5,810 nucleotides of DNA from JBBRHH01 sp038222915. GTDB taxonomy: Bacteria > Planctomycetota > Phycisphaerae > Tepidisphaerales > Tepidisphaeraceae. The stretch covers positions 1 to 5,810 of the forward strand of contig JBBRHH010000408.1 of assembly GCA_038222915.1 (NCBI GenBank). The letters run 5' to 3'. Positions 1 through 5,685 of this stretch are shown here, in pieces. Made by a program: the position numbers and the translations under genes. Under the pieces are notes generated by a model, which was given only the letters and a program-made list of their open reading frames with translations, did not search any database and had not been told where the DNA came from. Numbering within the stretch: the first letter of the stretch is position 1; each line of letters opens with the position of its first letter.

Positions 1-1
1 C

Positions 2-856
2 ACAGAATGCTTCCAACTCGTTGGACCAGAATGCCCGGCCGACGGAGGCCGCGTAGGCGTCGCCGAACGCCTGTGCTGCCCGCATGAAGCGCGGGCGGTG
101 TTCCGGCAAGTGATGGGCTTTGCTGAGCAGGTGGCAGAGGCCGAAACCGACGTCGAATGCCGGGTCGCCCCAGTGAATTACTTCGTGGTCGAGCAGAACG
201 ATGTGATCGGCGTGCACGAGGACATTCTTTGGACTGTAGTCGCCGTGAACGAGGCAGAGGCGGCGCTGGCGGGTTGCCGCGATGAGCTCATTCAAGAACC
301 CGGCGGCCTCGGGGGCTTGCTGGCTTGAAAACGCGTAATAGGGCTCGACGCGGAGCGACTCGAAGAACGAGCGATCTTCGAATAGCGGGCGCAGGTCGTC
401 GGCACGATCGGCAGAGGTGCGGTGAATCTGTCCCAACAGAGCCCCGAACTGCTCGACGTGGGCGTCGACAACGTCGCCGCGCAGGAGCATGTCCTTCCAG
501 TTCTCATGAGGCTGGGGGACGGCCTGCATCGCCAGAAGGTTTTGCTCGCGATCCTCAAACACCAGTGGCGTCGTCGTTCCGGCCGGTGCGAGTTGCTCCA
601 GGACGCGGAGGCCCATGGCTTCGCGCTGAATGCGAATGGGGTCGCTGAACCAGTCGACCTCCACGCGCAACTTTGCCAGCGCCTGCTTCAATACCCAGCC
701 GCGCCCGCCGGGCCATTCGACAAGGACGGTGCGGTTGGAAACGCCGCCGGCGAGGGTGGAGATGGAGACTTTCTCGTTGTGTTGCACGTCGCCGCGAGCG
801 CGCAGATACTCTAACAATTGATCGTGCTGCTCTATATCAATTGCTTCAGCGGGCAT
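2..856 (-). CDS. Aminoglycoside phosphotransferase (APH)-fold small-molecule kinase, C-terminus cut by window edge
   Basis: The visible 285 residues read as a protein-kinase-like phosphotransferase that transfers the ATP gamma-phosphate to a small molecule in the cytoplasm. The catalytic loop is HGDYSPKN (residues 204-211: base D206, metal ligand N211), followed by DHE at 223-225 in the position of the DFG/DxE magnesium motif, then HWGDPAFDVGF (228-238), typical of the family. In the N-lobe, LAGGVSNRT (35-43) fits the nucleotide loop, and K57 in VLKQA and E79 in QREA fit the ATP lysine/glutamate pair. The frame is open to base 2, so roughly the last helices are missing. The ATG at 854-856 has GGGCAGG a few bases upstream. 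It lies 13 bases after the stop of the isomerase-like gene, so the two are probably co-transcribed. The substrate cannot be read from sequence: choline, homoserine, fructosamine, methylthioribose and antibiotic kinases share the fold. A resistance role is not implied. Confidence 0.87.
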   Translation of the reverse strand, partial: MPAEAIDIEQHDQLLEYLRARGDVQHNEKVSISTLAGGVSNRTVLVEWPGGRGWVLKQALAKLRVEVDWFSDPIRIQREAMGLRVLEQLAPAGTTTPLVFEDREQNLLAMQAVPQPHENWKDMLLRGDVVDAHVEQFGALLGQIHRTSADRADDLRPLFEDRSFFESLRVEPYYAFSSQQAPEAAGFLNELIAATRQRRLCLVHGDYSPKNVLVHADHIVLLDHEVIHWGDPAFDVGFGLCHLLSKAHHLPEHRPRFMRAAQAFGDAYAASVGRAFWSNELEAFC

Positions 857-869
857 TACACCTGCCCAT

Positions 870-1910
870 TCAGACTCCCATCAAGTGCCTAATAACGGCG
901 AGTTCCAGGCCTTCGTAATCGCGGTTGGAGATGTACTGCTCTTCGACCTTGCGGTCGAAGCATCGCACCTTCTCAACGAGCGCCAGGAAGATCGCGCGGC
1001 TGTTGGACAGGTGCTTGCTTGCCAACTCGGCGGGCTGGGTTCGCATTGCTTTGACGTCGAGGCCGACGAATGCGCCGGTCTTGGCATAGCCAGCGAGTTC
1101 GAGGATGCGCACCTGGTTGTAGGCGACGCGGAGATTGGCTGCGCCGAAGGTTTTGTCCTGGTCGAACTTCAGGCCGTTCTGGTCGTTGAGGTGAACGCTC
1201 CAGAGCTTGTTGGCGGCGAGGGCAAACGCCATCTCGTCGGAGGGGTCGAGCCCAGCGAGCTGGGCGTGGGCGGTTTCGATGAGGCCGCCGACGCGCTTGG
1301 GGTCTTTGCTGAGTGCGCCGAGTGCGAGGGCGTGGCCGATGGTTGGAATGTAGGTGTGATCCATCGGCTCATTGGGCTTGGGCTCGATGGCGATGCGTAC
1401 TTTGGGGTCGTGCTCGAGGATGGCGTTAAGCGCGTCGACCAATCGCTTGTGGGCGTCGAGCGCGTTCTTGGATTCGCGAATGTAGGTTCCTTCGCGGGCG
1501 AGCCAGAGCACCATCAGATCGCAATTGAGCGCCCGGCCGATGTCGGCGCAGCGCTTGCTGCGATCGATGGCCCACTGACGTACTTTTGGATCGTTGGCGG
1601 TGTAGCCGCCATCAACGCCGCGCGCATCTTCCCAGAGGCGCGGGGCGGTGAGCTCGACGACCAGGCCTTCGCTGTCGCAGAGTTTTTTGAGGGCCTTGCA
1701 CTCCGAATCGATCTGGCTGGCCGATTTGTTGTCGACGTCCGGGACGGCGTCGTCGTCGTGGAATTCGATGCCTTCGAAGCCAAGCTCGCGATAGGCCGCG
1801 ACTTTCTTTCCGAAGGGGACGGTGGCGCGCACGGTCGGTCCGAACGGGTCGCCGCCCTCGTGAATATTCCAGGGTCCGAATGCAAAACGATAGCCCAGTT
1901 GGTCGTTCAA
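870..1910 (-). CDS. Xylose isomerase-like TIM-barrel protein (actinobacterial/class I type) with an altered metal site
   Basis: This 346-residue protein follows the Streptomyces-type xylose isomerase (about 387 residues), a cytoplasmic metal-dependent aldose-ketose isomerase, almost end to end. Visible landmarks are FGPW..(11-14) with W14, DPFG (21-24), FHDDD (50-54; H51 and D54 as the ring-opening His/Asp pair), GGYTAND (101-107), W136, EPKPNEP (176-182; E176 metal ligand, K178 catalytic lysine), E212 and H215, KFDQD (248-252; D250, D252) and LDVK (284-287; D285). By alignment from memory to S. rubiginosus numbering these match H54, D57, E181, K183, E217, H220, D255, D257 and D287. Two positions differ: H240 stands where D245 (metal 1 ligand) is expected, and W93 where F94 is expected. 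The C-terminal arm used for tetramerisation is shorter. The start is TTG at 1908-1910 because AAGGAG lies 6 bases upstream and homology begins there. The upstream ATG at 2070-2072 would add 54 unrelated residues overlapping the divergent gene. It heads an operon with the kinase. Sugar isomerase is likely; D-xylose as substrate is unproven. Confidence 0.88.
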   Translation of the reverse strand: MNDQLGYRFAFGPWNIHEGGDPFGPTVRATVPFGKKVAAYRELGFEGIEFHDDDAVPDVDNKSASQIDSECKALKKLCDSEGLVVELTAPRLWEDARGVDGGYTANDPKVRQWAIDRSKRCADIGRALNCDLMVLWLAREGTYIRESKNALDAHKRLVDALNAILEHDPKVRIAIEPKPNEPMDHTYIPTIGHALALGALSKDPKRVGGLIETAHAQLAGLDPSDEMAFALAANKLWSVHLNDQNGLKFDQDKTFGAANLRVAYNQVRILELAGYAKTGAFVGLDVKAMRTQPAELASKHLSNSRAIFLALVEKVRCFDRKVEEQYISNRDYEGLELAVIRHLMGV

Positions 1911-1916
1911 AGTCTT

Positions 1917-1922
1917 CTCCTT
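1917..1922 (-). promoter_or_regulatory. Shine-Dalgarno site that fixes the TTG start of the isomerase-like gene
   Basis: On the minus strand the sequence reads AAGGAG followed by 6 bases and then TTG. This is a near-consensus ribosome binding site at ideal spacing. It supports a non-ATG start at 1910, where similarity to xylose isomerases also begins. Confidence 0.75.
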
Positions 1923-1961
1923 AAATGAATACAGGAGCGAAGTTTGACCACAGCGAAGGGT

Positions 1962-1988
1962 TTGAATCAAGTCCCGGCGGGGTATACT
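1962..1988 (+). promoter_or_regulatory. Candidate sigma-70 promoter for the FlgG-like lipoprotein gene
   Basis: A TATACT hexamer at 1983-1988 is a good -10 match, and TTGAAT at 1962-1967 can serve as a -35 with a 15-base spacer, which is shorter than the usual 16-18. It sits about 45 bases upstream of the ATG at 2033, leaving a short leader that contains the ribosome binding site. It lies in the 122-base region between divergent genes. No equally good promoter for the minus-strand operon was evident. The call rests on motif match only. Confidence 0.45.
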
Positions 1989-2020
1989 TTCGTGCTGACA
2001 GGATGTCCCCCACCCTTCGG

Positions 2021-2026
2021 AAGGAG
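2021..2026 (+). promoter_or_regulatory. Shine-Dalgarno site that fixes the ATG start of the FlgG-like gene
   Basis: AAGGAG lies 6 bases before the ATG at 2033. It favours this start over the in-frame ATG codons at 1925 and 2003, which would bury the lipoprotein signal peptide behind an extra N-terminal stretch and run through the presumed promoter. Confidence 0.75.
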
Positions 2027-2032
2027 CCGAGC

Positions 2033-2869
2033 ATGCGACGTGTTCTCCTATTCGCTCTTTGTGTTGTTGCAACCGGTTGCGCTAATGGACCTGCCGCTTC
2101 GGAGCAACCCAAGAATCTGGACATTCAGGTGGCCGAGGCGTTTCGATCGCCGGATGTCGATAAAGCGGCGGCGGCGGCGATGTATTCGGCGGCCGATCGG
2201 ACTGCGCGGCTTGCGCAGATGCTGGTTGCGATTGATCGGGCGCTGGATGTGGCGAGCGACAACCTGATCAACGCCGAAACGATTTCTTTCAAGTCGAAGC
2301 GGGCGGTCAATGACGCCAGCGGAGTCGCTCGTCTGGAGACCGACTTCTCGCAAGGGAGCATCGATTCGACGAACCGGAACTTCGATCTGGCGATTTCCGG
2401 CGACGGATTTTTTACGGTCAAGGCCGACACGGAGAGCGGTACGGCTTATTCGCGCAACGGCAACTTTTTTGTGAATAAGGATGGCCTTCTGATTCTGGGC
2501 ATTGGCGATGGACAGGTGTTGTTGCCGCCGATCACTATCCCGAAGGGCACGACGGATGTCATCGTGAGCCAGGAGGGCGAGGTCAGCGTATTGCAAGCCG
2601 GCAGCGCGACCAAAAAGCAGGTCGGACAGATCAAGCTGGCCATGTTTACCGACCCTACAAGCCTGAAGGCCATCGGCAGCGCGCTATACAAGAACACCGA
2701 TCAAAGCGGCGAACCGATTCCGGGCAATCCTGGGCAAAACGGCGCCGGCAAGTTGCTGCAGGGAAGCTTGGAACGGAGCAACGTCAGTCCCATTAACGAA
2801 CGCCTGCAGATGAAGTTTCTCAATAAGTGGCGGGCGGAAATTATCCGTGCGATCGACGACAGCAAGTAA
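2033..2869 (+). CDS. FlgG/FlgF-like flagellar rod/hook-basal-body family protein with a lipoprotein signal peptide
   Basis: The 278-residue protein starts with a Sec-type signal: MRR, a hydrophobic stretch (4-15) and ATGC with the putative lipidated cysteine C16. A low-complexity linker (17-60, including five alanines at 45-49 encoded by GCG repeats) leads into a flagellar rod/hook module. Its parts are DVASDNLINAETISFKSKRA (72-91, matching the conserved D-ANNLAN-TTGFK segment of FlgG N-termini), FSQGSIDST (105-113), FDLAISGDGFFTV (117-129), YSRNGNFFVNKDG (139-151), PPITIP (165-170), a Gln-Val-Gly-Gln segment (196-199) and LLQGSLERSNV (241-251). The C-terminal helix after SNV, normally rich in QRAYE.N, is short and degenerate (252-278). 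True FlgG lacks a cleaved signal and is exported by the flagellar type III apparatus, so this protein is probably a membrane-anchored relative or a specialised paralogue. There are no flagellar genes beside it. It converges on the VOC gene. The fold assignment is firm; the role is not. Confidence 0.83.
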   Translation: MRRVLLFALCVVATGCANGPAASEQPKNLDIQVAEAFRSPDVDKAAAAAMYSAADRTARLAQMLVAIDRALDVASDNLINAETISFKSKRAVNDASGVARLETDFSQGSIDSTNRNFDLAISGDGFFTVKADTESGTAYSRNGNFFVNKDGLLILGIGDGQVLLPPITIPKGTTDVIVSQEGEVSVLQAGSATKKQVGQIKLAMFTDPTSLKAIGSALYKNTDQSGEPIPGNPGQNGAGKLLQGSLERSNVSPINERLQMKFLNKWRAEIIRAIDDSK

Positions 2870-2905
2870 CGCGCGTCGTCCGCGGCTGATAACGTTTCCC
2901 CACCA

Positions 2906-3346
2906 TCACTTGCCCTTCATCGCCACCTGCCGCCGCTTTTCTATTTCCTCGGCCGACAGATCTTCCTTGTGCGTGGCGATCCACCAGACGTTTCCTTCGT
3001 GGTCTTTCACGCCGGCGCAGCGGTCGCCGTAAAATTCATCCACCGGCTCGCGCATGGAGGTTGCTCCGGCGTCGATGGCTTTCTTATATGTCGCGTCGAC
3101 GTCGGACATATAGAGATAGAGGAAGGCCGGCATCGCGCCCCAGCCGCCCTTGGCTTCTCCCATCATGACAGCCGAGTCGCCGATGCGGACCTCCGCGTGC
3201 ATGACTGATCCGTCGGGCAATTGCGTGCGGTGCATTTCGACTGCGTCAAACGCCTTCTGCAAAAATTCAATCTGCTTTGAGGCGTTGCCCACGAGAAGGT
3301 ACGGGGTGACGGTGTGATGGCCTGGGGGAATTGGGTTGACTGCCAT
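2906..3346 (-). CDS. VOC superfamily (glyoxalase/bleomycin-resistance fold, PhnB-like) protein
   Basis: This 146-residue single-domain protein has the paired beta-alpha-beta-beta-beta pattern of the vicinal oxygen chelate family. TPYLLVGNASKQIEFLQKAF (14-33) is the typical first strand and helix. DGSVMHAEVRIGDSAVMMGE (45-64) is the PhnB-like strand pair with H50 as a likely metal or substrate ligand. LYLYMSDVDATYKKAIDAGA (76-95) opens the second repeat, and GVKDHEGNVWWIATHKED (112-129) matches the family C-terminal signature, usually DP-G--W-(I/L)-TH. A charged tail (130-146) follows. Family members include glyoxalases, dioxygenases, antibiotic-binding proteins and many uncharacterised enzymes, so no reaction is assigned. 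The ATG at 3344-3346 has only a weak purine-rich site upstream. The gene is monocistronic here: it converges on the FlgG-like gene with 36 bases between stops and is divergent from the TadG-like gene. Confidence 0.88.
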   Translation of the reverse strand: MAVNPIPPGHHTVTPYLLVGNASKQIEFLQKAFDAVEMHRTQLPDGSVMHAEVRIGDSAVMMGEAKGGWGAMPAFLYLYMSDVDATYKKAIDAGATSMREPVDEFYGDRCAGVKDHEGNVWWIATHKEDLSAEEIEKRRQVAMKGK

Positions 3347-3400
3347 TCACTGATCTTAGTTGCCGTCTCACCCAATGGAAGTCGTGTCCGAGGATAAAGC

Positions 3401-3468
3401 CGATTCGTTGGATCTACTAGAATCGATTATAAGGCGTGAGGAAAACCGCGCGCTCTTGATTCTTTGGA
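3401..3468. promoter_or_regulatory. Divergent regulatory region between the VOC and TadG-like genes, with -10-like and repeat elements
   Basis: This AT-richer stretch lies between divergent genes. On the minus strand, 3426-3431 reads TATAAT, a perfect -10 hexamer about 80 bases before the VOC start, but no good -35 is at the right distance. The plus strand reads TATAAG at 3428-3433 with TTGGAT at 3408-3413, only 14 bases apart. CGATTC (3401-3406) and GAATCG (3420-3425) form an inverted repeat, and GATTCxTTGGA occurs twice (3402-3412 and 3458-3468). A promoter is expected here, but the exact elements are uncertain. Confidence 0.35.
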
Positions 3469-3507
3469 GTCGTTTGCTAGCGGCGAATCCTGGGGCATAG
3501 TTCCCGT

Positions 3508-3512
3508 GGAGG
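3508..3512 (+). promoter_or_regulatory. Shine-Dalgarno site upstream of the TadG-like gene
   Basis: GGAGG ends 4 bases before the ATG at 3517. It is the strongest ribosome binding site in this leader and is the reason for choosing 3517. The in-frame ATG at 3583 has only a weaker AGGA-type site, although it gives a more family-typical N-terminus. Confidence 0.6.
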
Positions 3513-3516
3513 CAAC

Positions 3517-4641
3517 ATGACACGCATTGAATCTCTAATACATCCCACCAACGGTCAAATCACCAATTCAGGAATTTTTACCATGGCCAATAAAATGCCC
3601 CGCCGCCGCGGCGTTGTGACGATTTACGTCGTTGTTCTGGTCACCGCACTGACGATGTTCGCGTCGCTGGGCGTGGACTTCGGCCGGGTTGAACTGGCCA
3701 AGACTTCGCTGCAGAACGTTGCCGACTCGGCCGCCCGCGCCGCCGCCGCCGGTTTGAACACCAGCTCGGCCCAGGCGGTTCATGACGGGATCGTCGCCGC
3801 CGGTTTGAACTACTGCGATGGAACGCCGGTTGTCCTTCAGGCGTCGGACATCGACATCGGCATCTGGAACACCACCACCCATCAGTTCACTGTCGCGGCC
3901 GCGTTCGACACGCCGAATGCTGTTCGTATCCGCGCCCAGCGCATTGCGTCACGCGGCACTGCAGTCCAGACGCCGTTCGCGGCGATCCTTGGCCGCAAGA
4001 CGTGCGAAGTGCATGCGACGTCCATCGCCATGTTCATCCGCCCGCTCAATATCAACAGCACCATCCCCGGCACCGCCAGCCCTTTCCTGGCCGGCATGCC
4101 CAACGGCAGCGTGACCAGCCTGCACAACCCACACAACAACCCCGACTATGCCCCGACCGCTTCGCCCGTGGCCATCACCGGCATCCCGATCATTCCCGGC
4201 ACCGCCTTTACCTTCAACACGATCAACGGCAACGTCAGCCACGACCCGACCCTCGCCACCTACTCTCCCGACGGCGACCTGAAAGACATCGGCAGCAACA
4301 CCAACGGCTCTGAGAACGGCATCAGCGACGCGGTTGCCCCGATCAATGCCCTGATGGGTGTCTTCCTCACCGACGAACAGCCCAACCTCAGCTCTGCCCC
4401 GACCCGCCTCGACTTCTCTACCGCGATGAGCCGCGACTTCAGCACCCTGAAGCCCCAGCTGAAGCAGACCTTCTTCATCGGCGACGGCGTCGACAGCAAG
4501 GGCAACCCCCAGAACATCATCGTCCCCGCCGGCGCCACCCGCTTCTACCTGGCCACCTGGGACTTCTATGAATGGAACAACAACCAGGGTTCACGCATCA
4601 CCAACGTCACCCGCCCCGGGCAAGTTGTCCTGGTGAAGTAA
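3517..4641 (+). CDS. TadG-like (Flp/tight-adherence pilus-associated) protein with a beta-rich extracellular extension
   Basis: The 374-residue protein begins with a module typical of TadE/TadG-like proteins: basic PRRRG (28-32), one membrane helix (about 33-53), then VDFGRVELAKTSLQNVADSA (53-72) and an alanine-rich stretch (72-79), the usual TadG signature, followed by a strand-rich part ending near 171 (FAAILGRKTCEVHATSIAM, 154-172). The family is membrane-anchored with the bulk outside the cytoplasm. Residues 173-374 are unlike classic TadG and lack the von Willebrand A domain of long TadG. They are rich in Asn, Gly, Pro and Thr. A section GISDAVAPINALMGVFL (268-284) and a C-terminal FFIGDGVDS...VPAGATRFYLATWD (319-349) look like a secreted beta-sandwich, perhaps lectin-like. 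Cysteines are only C100 and C163. The 22-residue leader before M23 is atypical, so translation from 3583 (MANKMPRRRG) is possible. No other tad genes are visible. A strong terminator follows. Confidence 0.8.
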   Translation: MTRIESLIHPTNGQITNSGIFTMANKMPRRRGVVTIYVVVLVTALTMFASLGVDFGRVELAKTSLQNVADSAARAAAAGLNTSSAQAVHDGIVAAGLNYCDGTPVVLQASDIDIGIWNTTTHQFTVAAAFDTPNAVRIRAQRIASRGTAVQTPFAAILGRKTCEVHATSIAMFIRPLNINSTIPGTASPFLAGMPNGSVTSLHNPHNNPDYAPTASPVAITGIPIIPGTAFTFNTINGNVSHDPTLATYSPDGDLKDIGSNTNGSENGISDAVAPINALMGVFLTDEQPNLSSAPTRLDFSTAMSRDFSTLKPQLKQTFFIGDGVDSKGNPQNIIVPAGATRFYLATWDFYEWNNNQGSRITNVTRPGQVVLVK

Positions 4642-4643
4642 GA

Positions 4644-4701
4644 ATCCTGGCCTCAGGATCAGAAACGGGTAGTGCTCTTCACCGGGCACTACCCGATTTT
4701 C
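4644..4701 (+). terminator. Tandem-hairpin intrinsic terminator after the TadG-like gene
   Basis: Three bases after the TAA stop a small hairpin forms: ATCCTG (4644-4649) with CAGGAT (4654-4659) around a 4-base loop. Next, CGGGTAGTGC (4666-4675) pairs perfectly over 10 bases with GCACTACCCG (4686-4695), around a 10-base loop, and is followed by ATTTTC. The second hairpin plus short T-run is a convincing rho-independent terminator. It separates the TadG-like gene from the acetyltransferase gene. Confidence 0.8.
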
Positions 4702-4754
4702 GTTGGGCCAACAGAAACCTTGTGCATCCCACCCCGCGGGGGTAAGACCATGGC

Positions 4755-5684
4755 ATGCCCGACTTTCAACTGCGAACAATGCGAGCCGATGAGTGGGGAG
4801 CGGTCGCCGAAATCATCTGCGCCTCCATCCGAACCTGGTACGCGGCGGCCGGGAAGCCAGGCCGGTTTCCCAACGGTCCGACGTCCTGCCTGCTGTTCCC
4901 GCAGGTATATGAGGCGCTGGATCCCGGTTGTTGCGTGGTGGCGGAGGACAAAGAGACGGGCCGGCTTGCGGGCTCATGTTTTTATCATCCGCGCGAAACG
5001 CATATCTCGCTGGGGATCATGAACGCCCACCCGGATTACTTCAATCAGGGCATCGCCAAGAAGCTCTTACAGCACATTTGTGAAATAGCCGACGAGCAGA
5101 AGAAACCGATCCGGCTGGTGTCGAGCGCGATGAACCTGGACAGCTTTTCCCTCTACACGCGGGCCGGGTTTACGCCCCGGGCTGTCTTTCATGACATGTC
5201 GATCAAGGTGCCCGAGGGCGGTCTTCCGGTTTCCTGCGAAGGTCTCGCGCGGGTGCGGCCTGCCCGCGCGGAAGATGCCAAAGCGATGTCGGAACTGGAA
5301 TATGAGCTGGCAGGGATTCGACGGGAGAACGACTACCGGCACTTCATTGAGAACGCGATGGGCATCTGGCACACGTTGGTGATTGAATCGGCCGCCGGCA
5401 AGATCGATGGTTTCCTGGTCTCTATTTTCCATCCCGCCAGCAACATGATCGGGCCGGGCGTCATGCGCAGCGAGGCGGACGCGGCCGCGCTGATTTTGGC
5501 GCAGCTGAACCATCACGCCGGCCGATCTCCGGTTTGCGTGGTGCCTGCGCTTTGCGGGGGACTGGTTCAACAGCTCTACAAATGGGGGTTGCGCAACGCC
5601 GAGATTCACTTCTTCCAGTGTCGCGGGGAAGCGCAACCGTTGAAGGGCGTGGTGATGCCGACGTTCATGCCGGAAACCGGGTGA
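4755..5684 (+). CDS. Two-domain GNAT-family N-acetyltransferase
   Basis: The first half (about residues 3-150) is a GNAT domain that would transfer an acyl group from acyl-CoA to an amine in the cytoplasm. FQLRTMRADEWGAVAEI (4-20) is the usual first strand and helix, CCVVAEDKETGRLAGSCFYH (59-78) the central strands, LGIMNAHPDYFNQGIAKKLL (86-105) contains motif A with the pyrophosphate-binding QGIAKK loop (98-103), and NLDSFSLYTRAGFTPR (127-142) is motif B. The second half (165-309) begins again with RVRPARAEDAKAMSELE, a GNAT-type start, and has MIGPGVMRSEADAAALILAQL (231-251), PVCVVPAL (259-266) and LYKWGLRNAEIHFFQCRG (274-291). This pattern resembles the C-terminal domain of YitH-type acetyltransferases (Acetyltransf_18) and lacks an obvious CoA loop, so it may bind substrate. 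The ATG at 4755 has only a G-rich upstream site (4738-4742). The ATG at 4749 is out of frame. The substrate is unknown. Confidence 0.85.
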   Translation: MPDFQLRTMRADEWGAVAEIICASIRTWYAAAGKPGRFPNGPTSCLLFPQVYEALDPGCCVVAEDKETGRLAGSCFYHPRETHISLGIMNAHPDYFNQGIAKKLLQHICEIADEQKKPIRLVSSAMNLDSFSLYTRAGFTPRAVFHDMSIKVPEGGLPVSCEGLARVRPARAEDAKAMSELEYELAGIRRENDYRHFIENAMGIWHTLVIESAAGKIDGFLVSIFHPASNMIGPGVMRSEADAAALILAQLNHHAGRSPVCVVPALCGGLVQQLYKWGLRNAEIHFFQCRGEAQPLKGVVMPTFMPETG

Positions 5685-5685
5685 G

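Noticed and set aside
422..814. A plus-strand frame opposite the kinase gene
   Set aside because: It is an antisense shadow. The minus-strand frame contains the full set of APH catalytic motifs.
885..1928. A long open frame on the plus strand (347 codons) opposite the isomerase-like gene
   Set aside because: It is a mirror frame created by GC-rich codon structure. Its translation has no recognisable motifs, whereas the minus-strand frame matches a known family throughout and has a good ribosome binding site.
1925..2032. An upstream ATG start for the FlgG-like gene
   Set aside because: It would place 36 residues before the signal peptide and would require transcription from upstream of the TATACT element. 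The ATG at 2033 has an ideal ribosome binding site.
1911..2072. An N-terminal extension of the isomerase-like protein to the ATG at 2072
   Set aside because: The 54 extra residues have no family similarity, run through the divergent gene's promoter and start, and lie upstream of the AAGGAG site that serves the TTG at 1910.
2160..2180. The run of GCG triplets in the FlgG-like gene as a functional repeat
   Set aside because: It encodes a short alanine run in a linker and is too short to be more than ordinary low-complexity coding sequence.
4732..4741. The palindrome CCCCGCGGGG just upstream of the acetyltransferase start, as an operator or hairpin
   Set aside because: It has no loop to form a hairpin and is short and low in complexity, so chance in GC-rich DNA is an adequate explanation.
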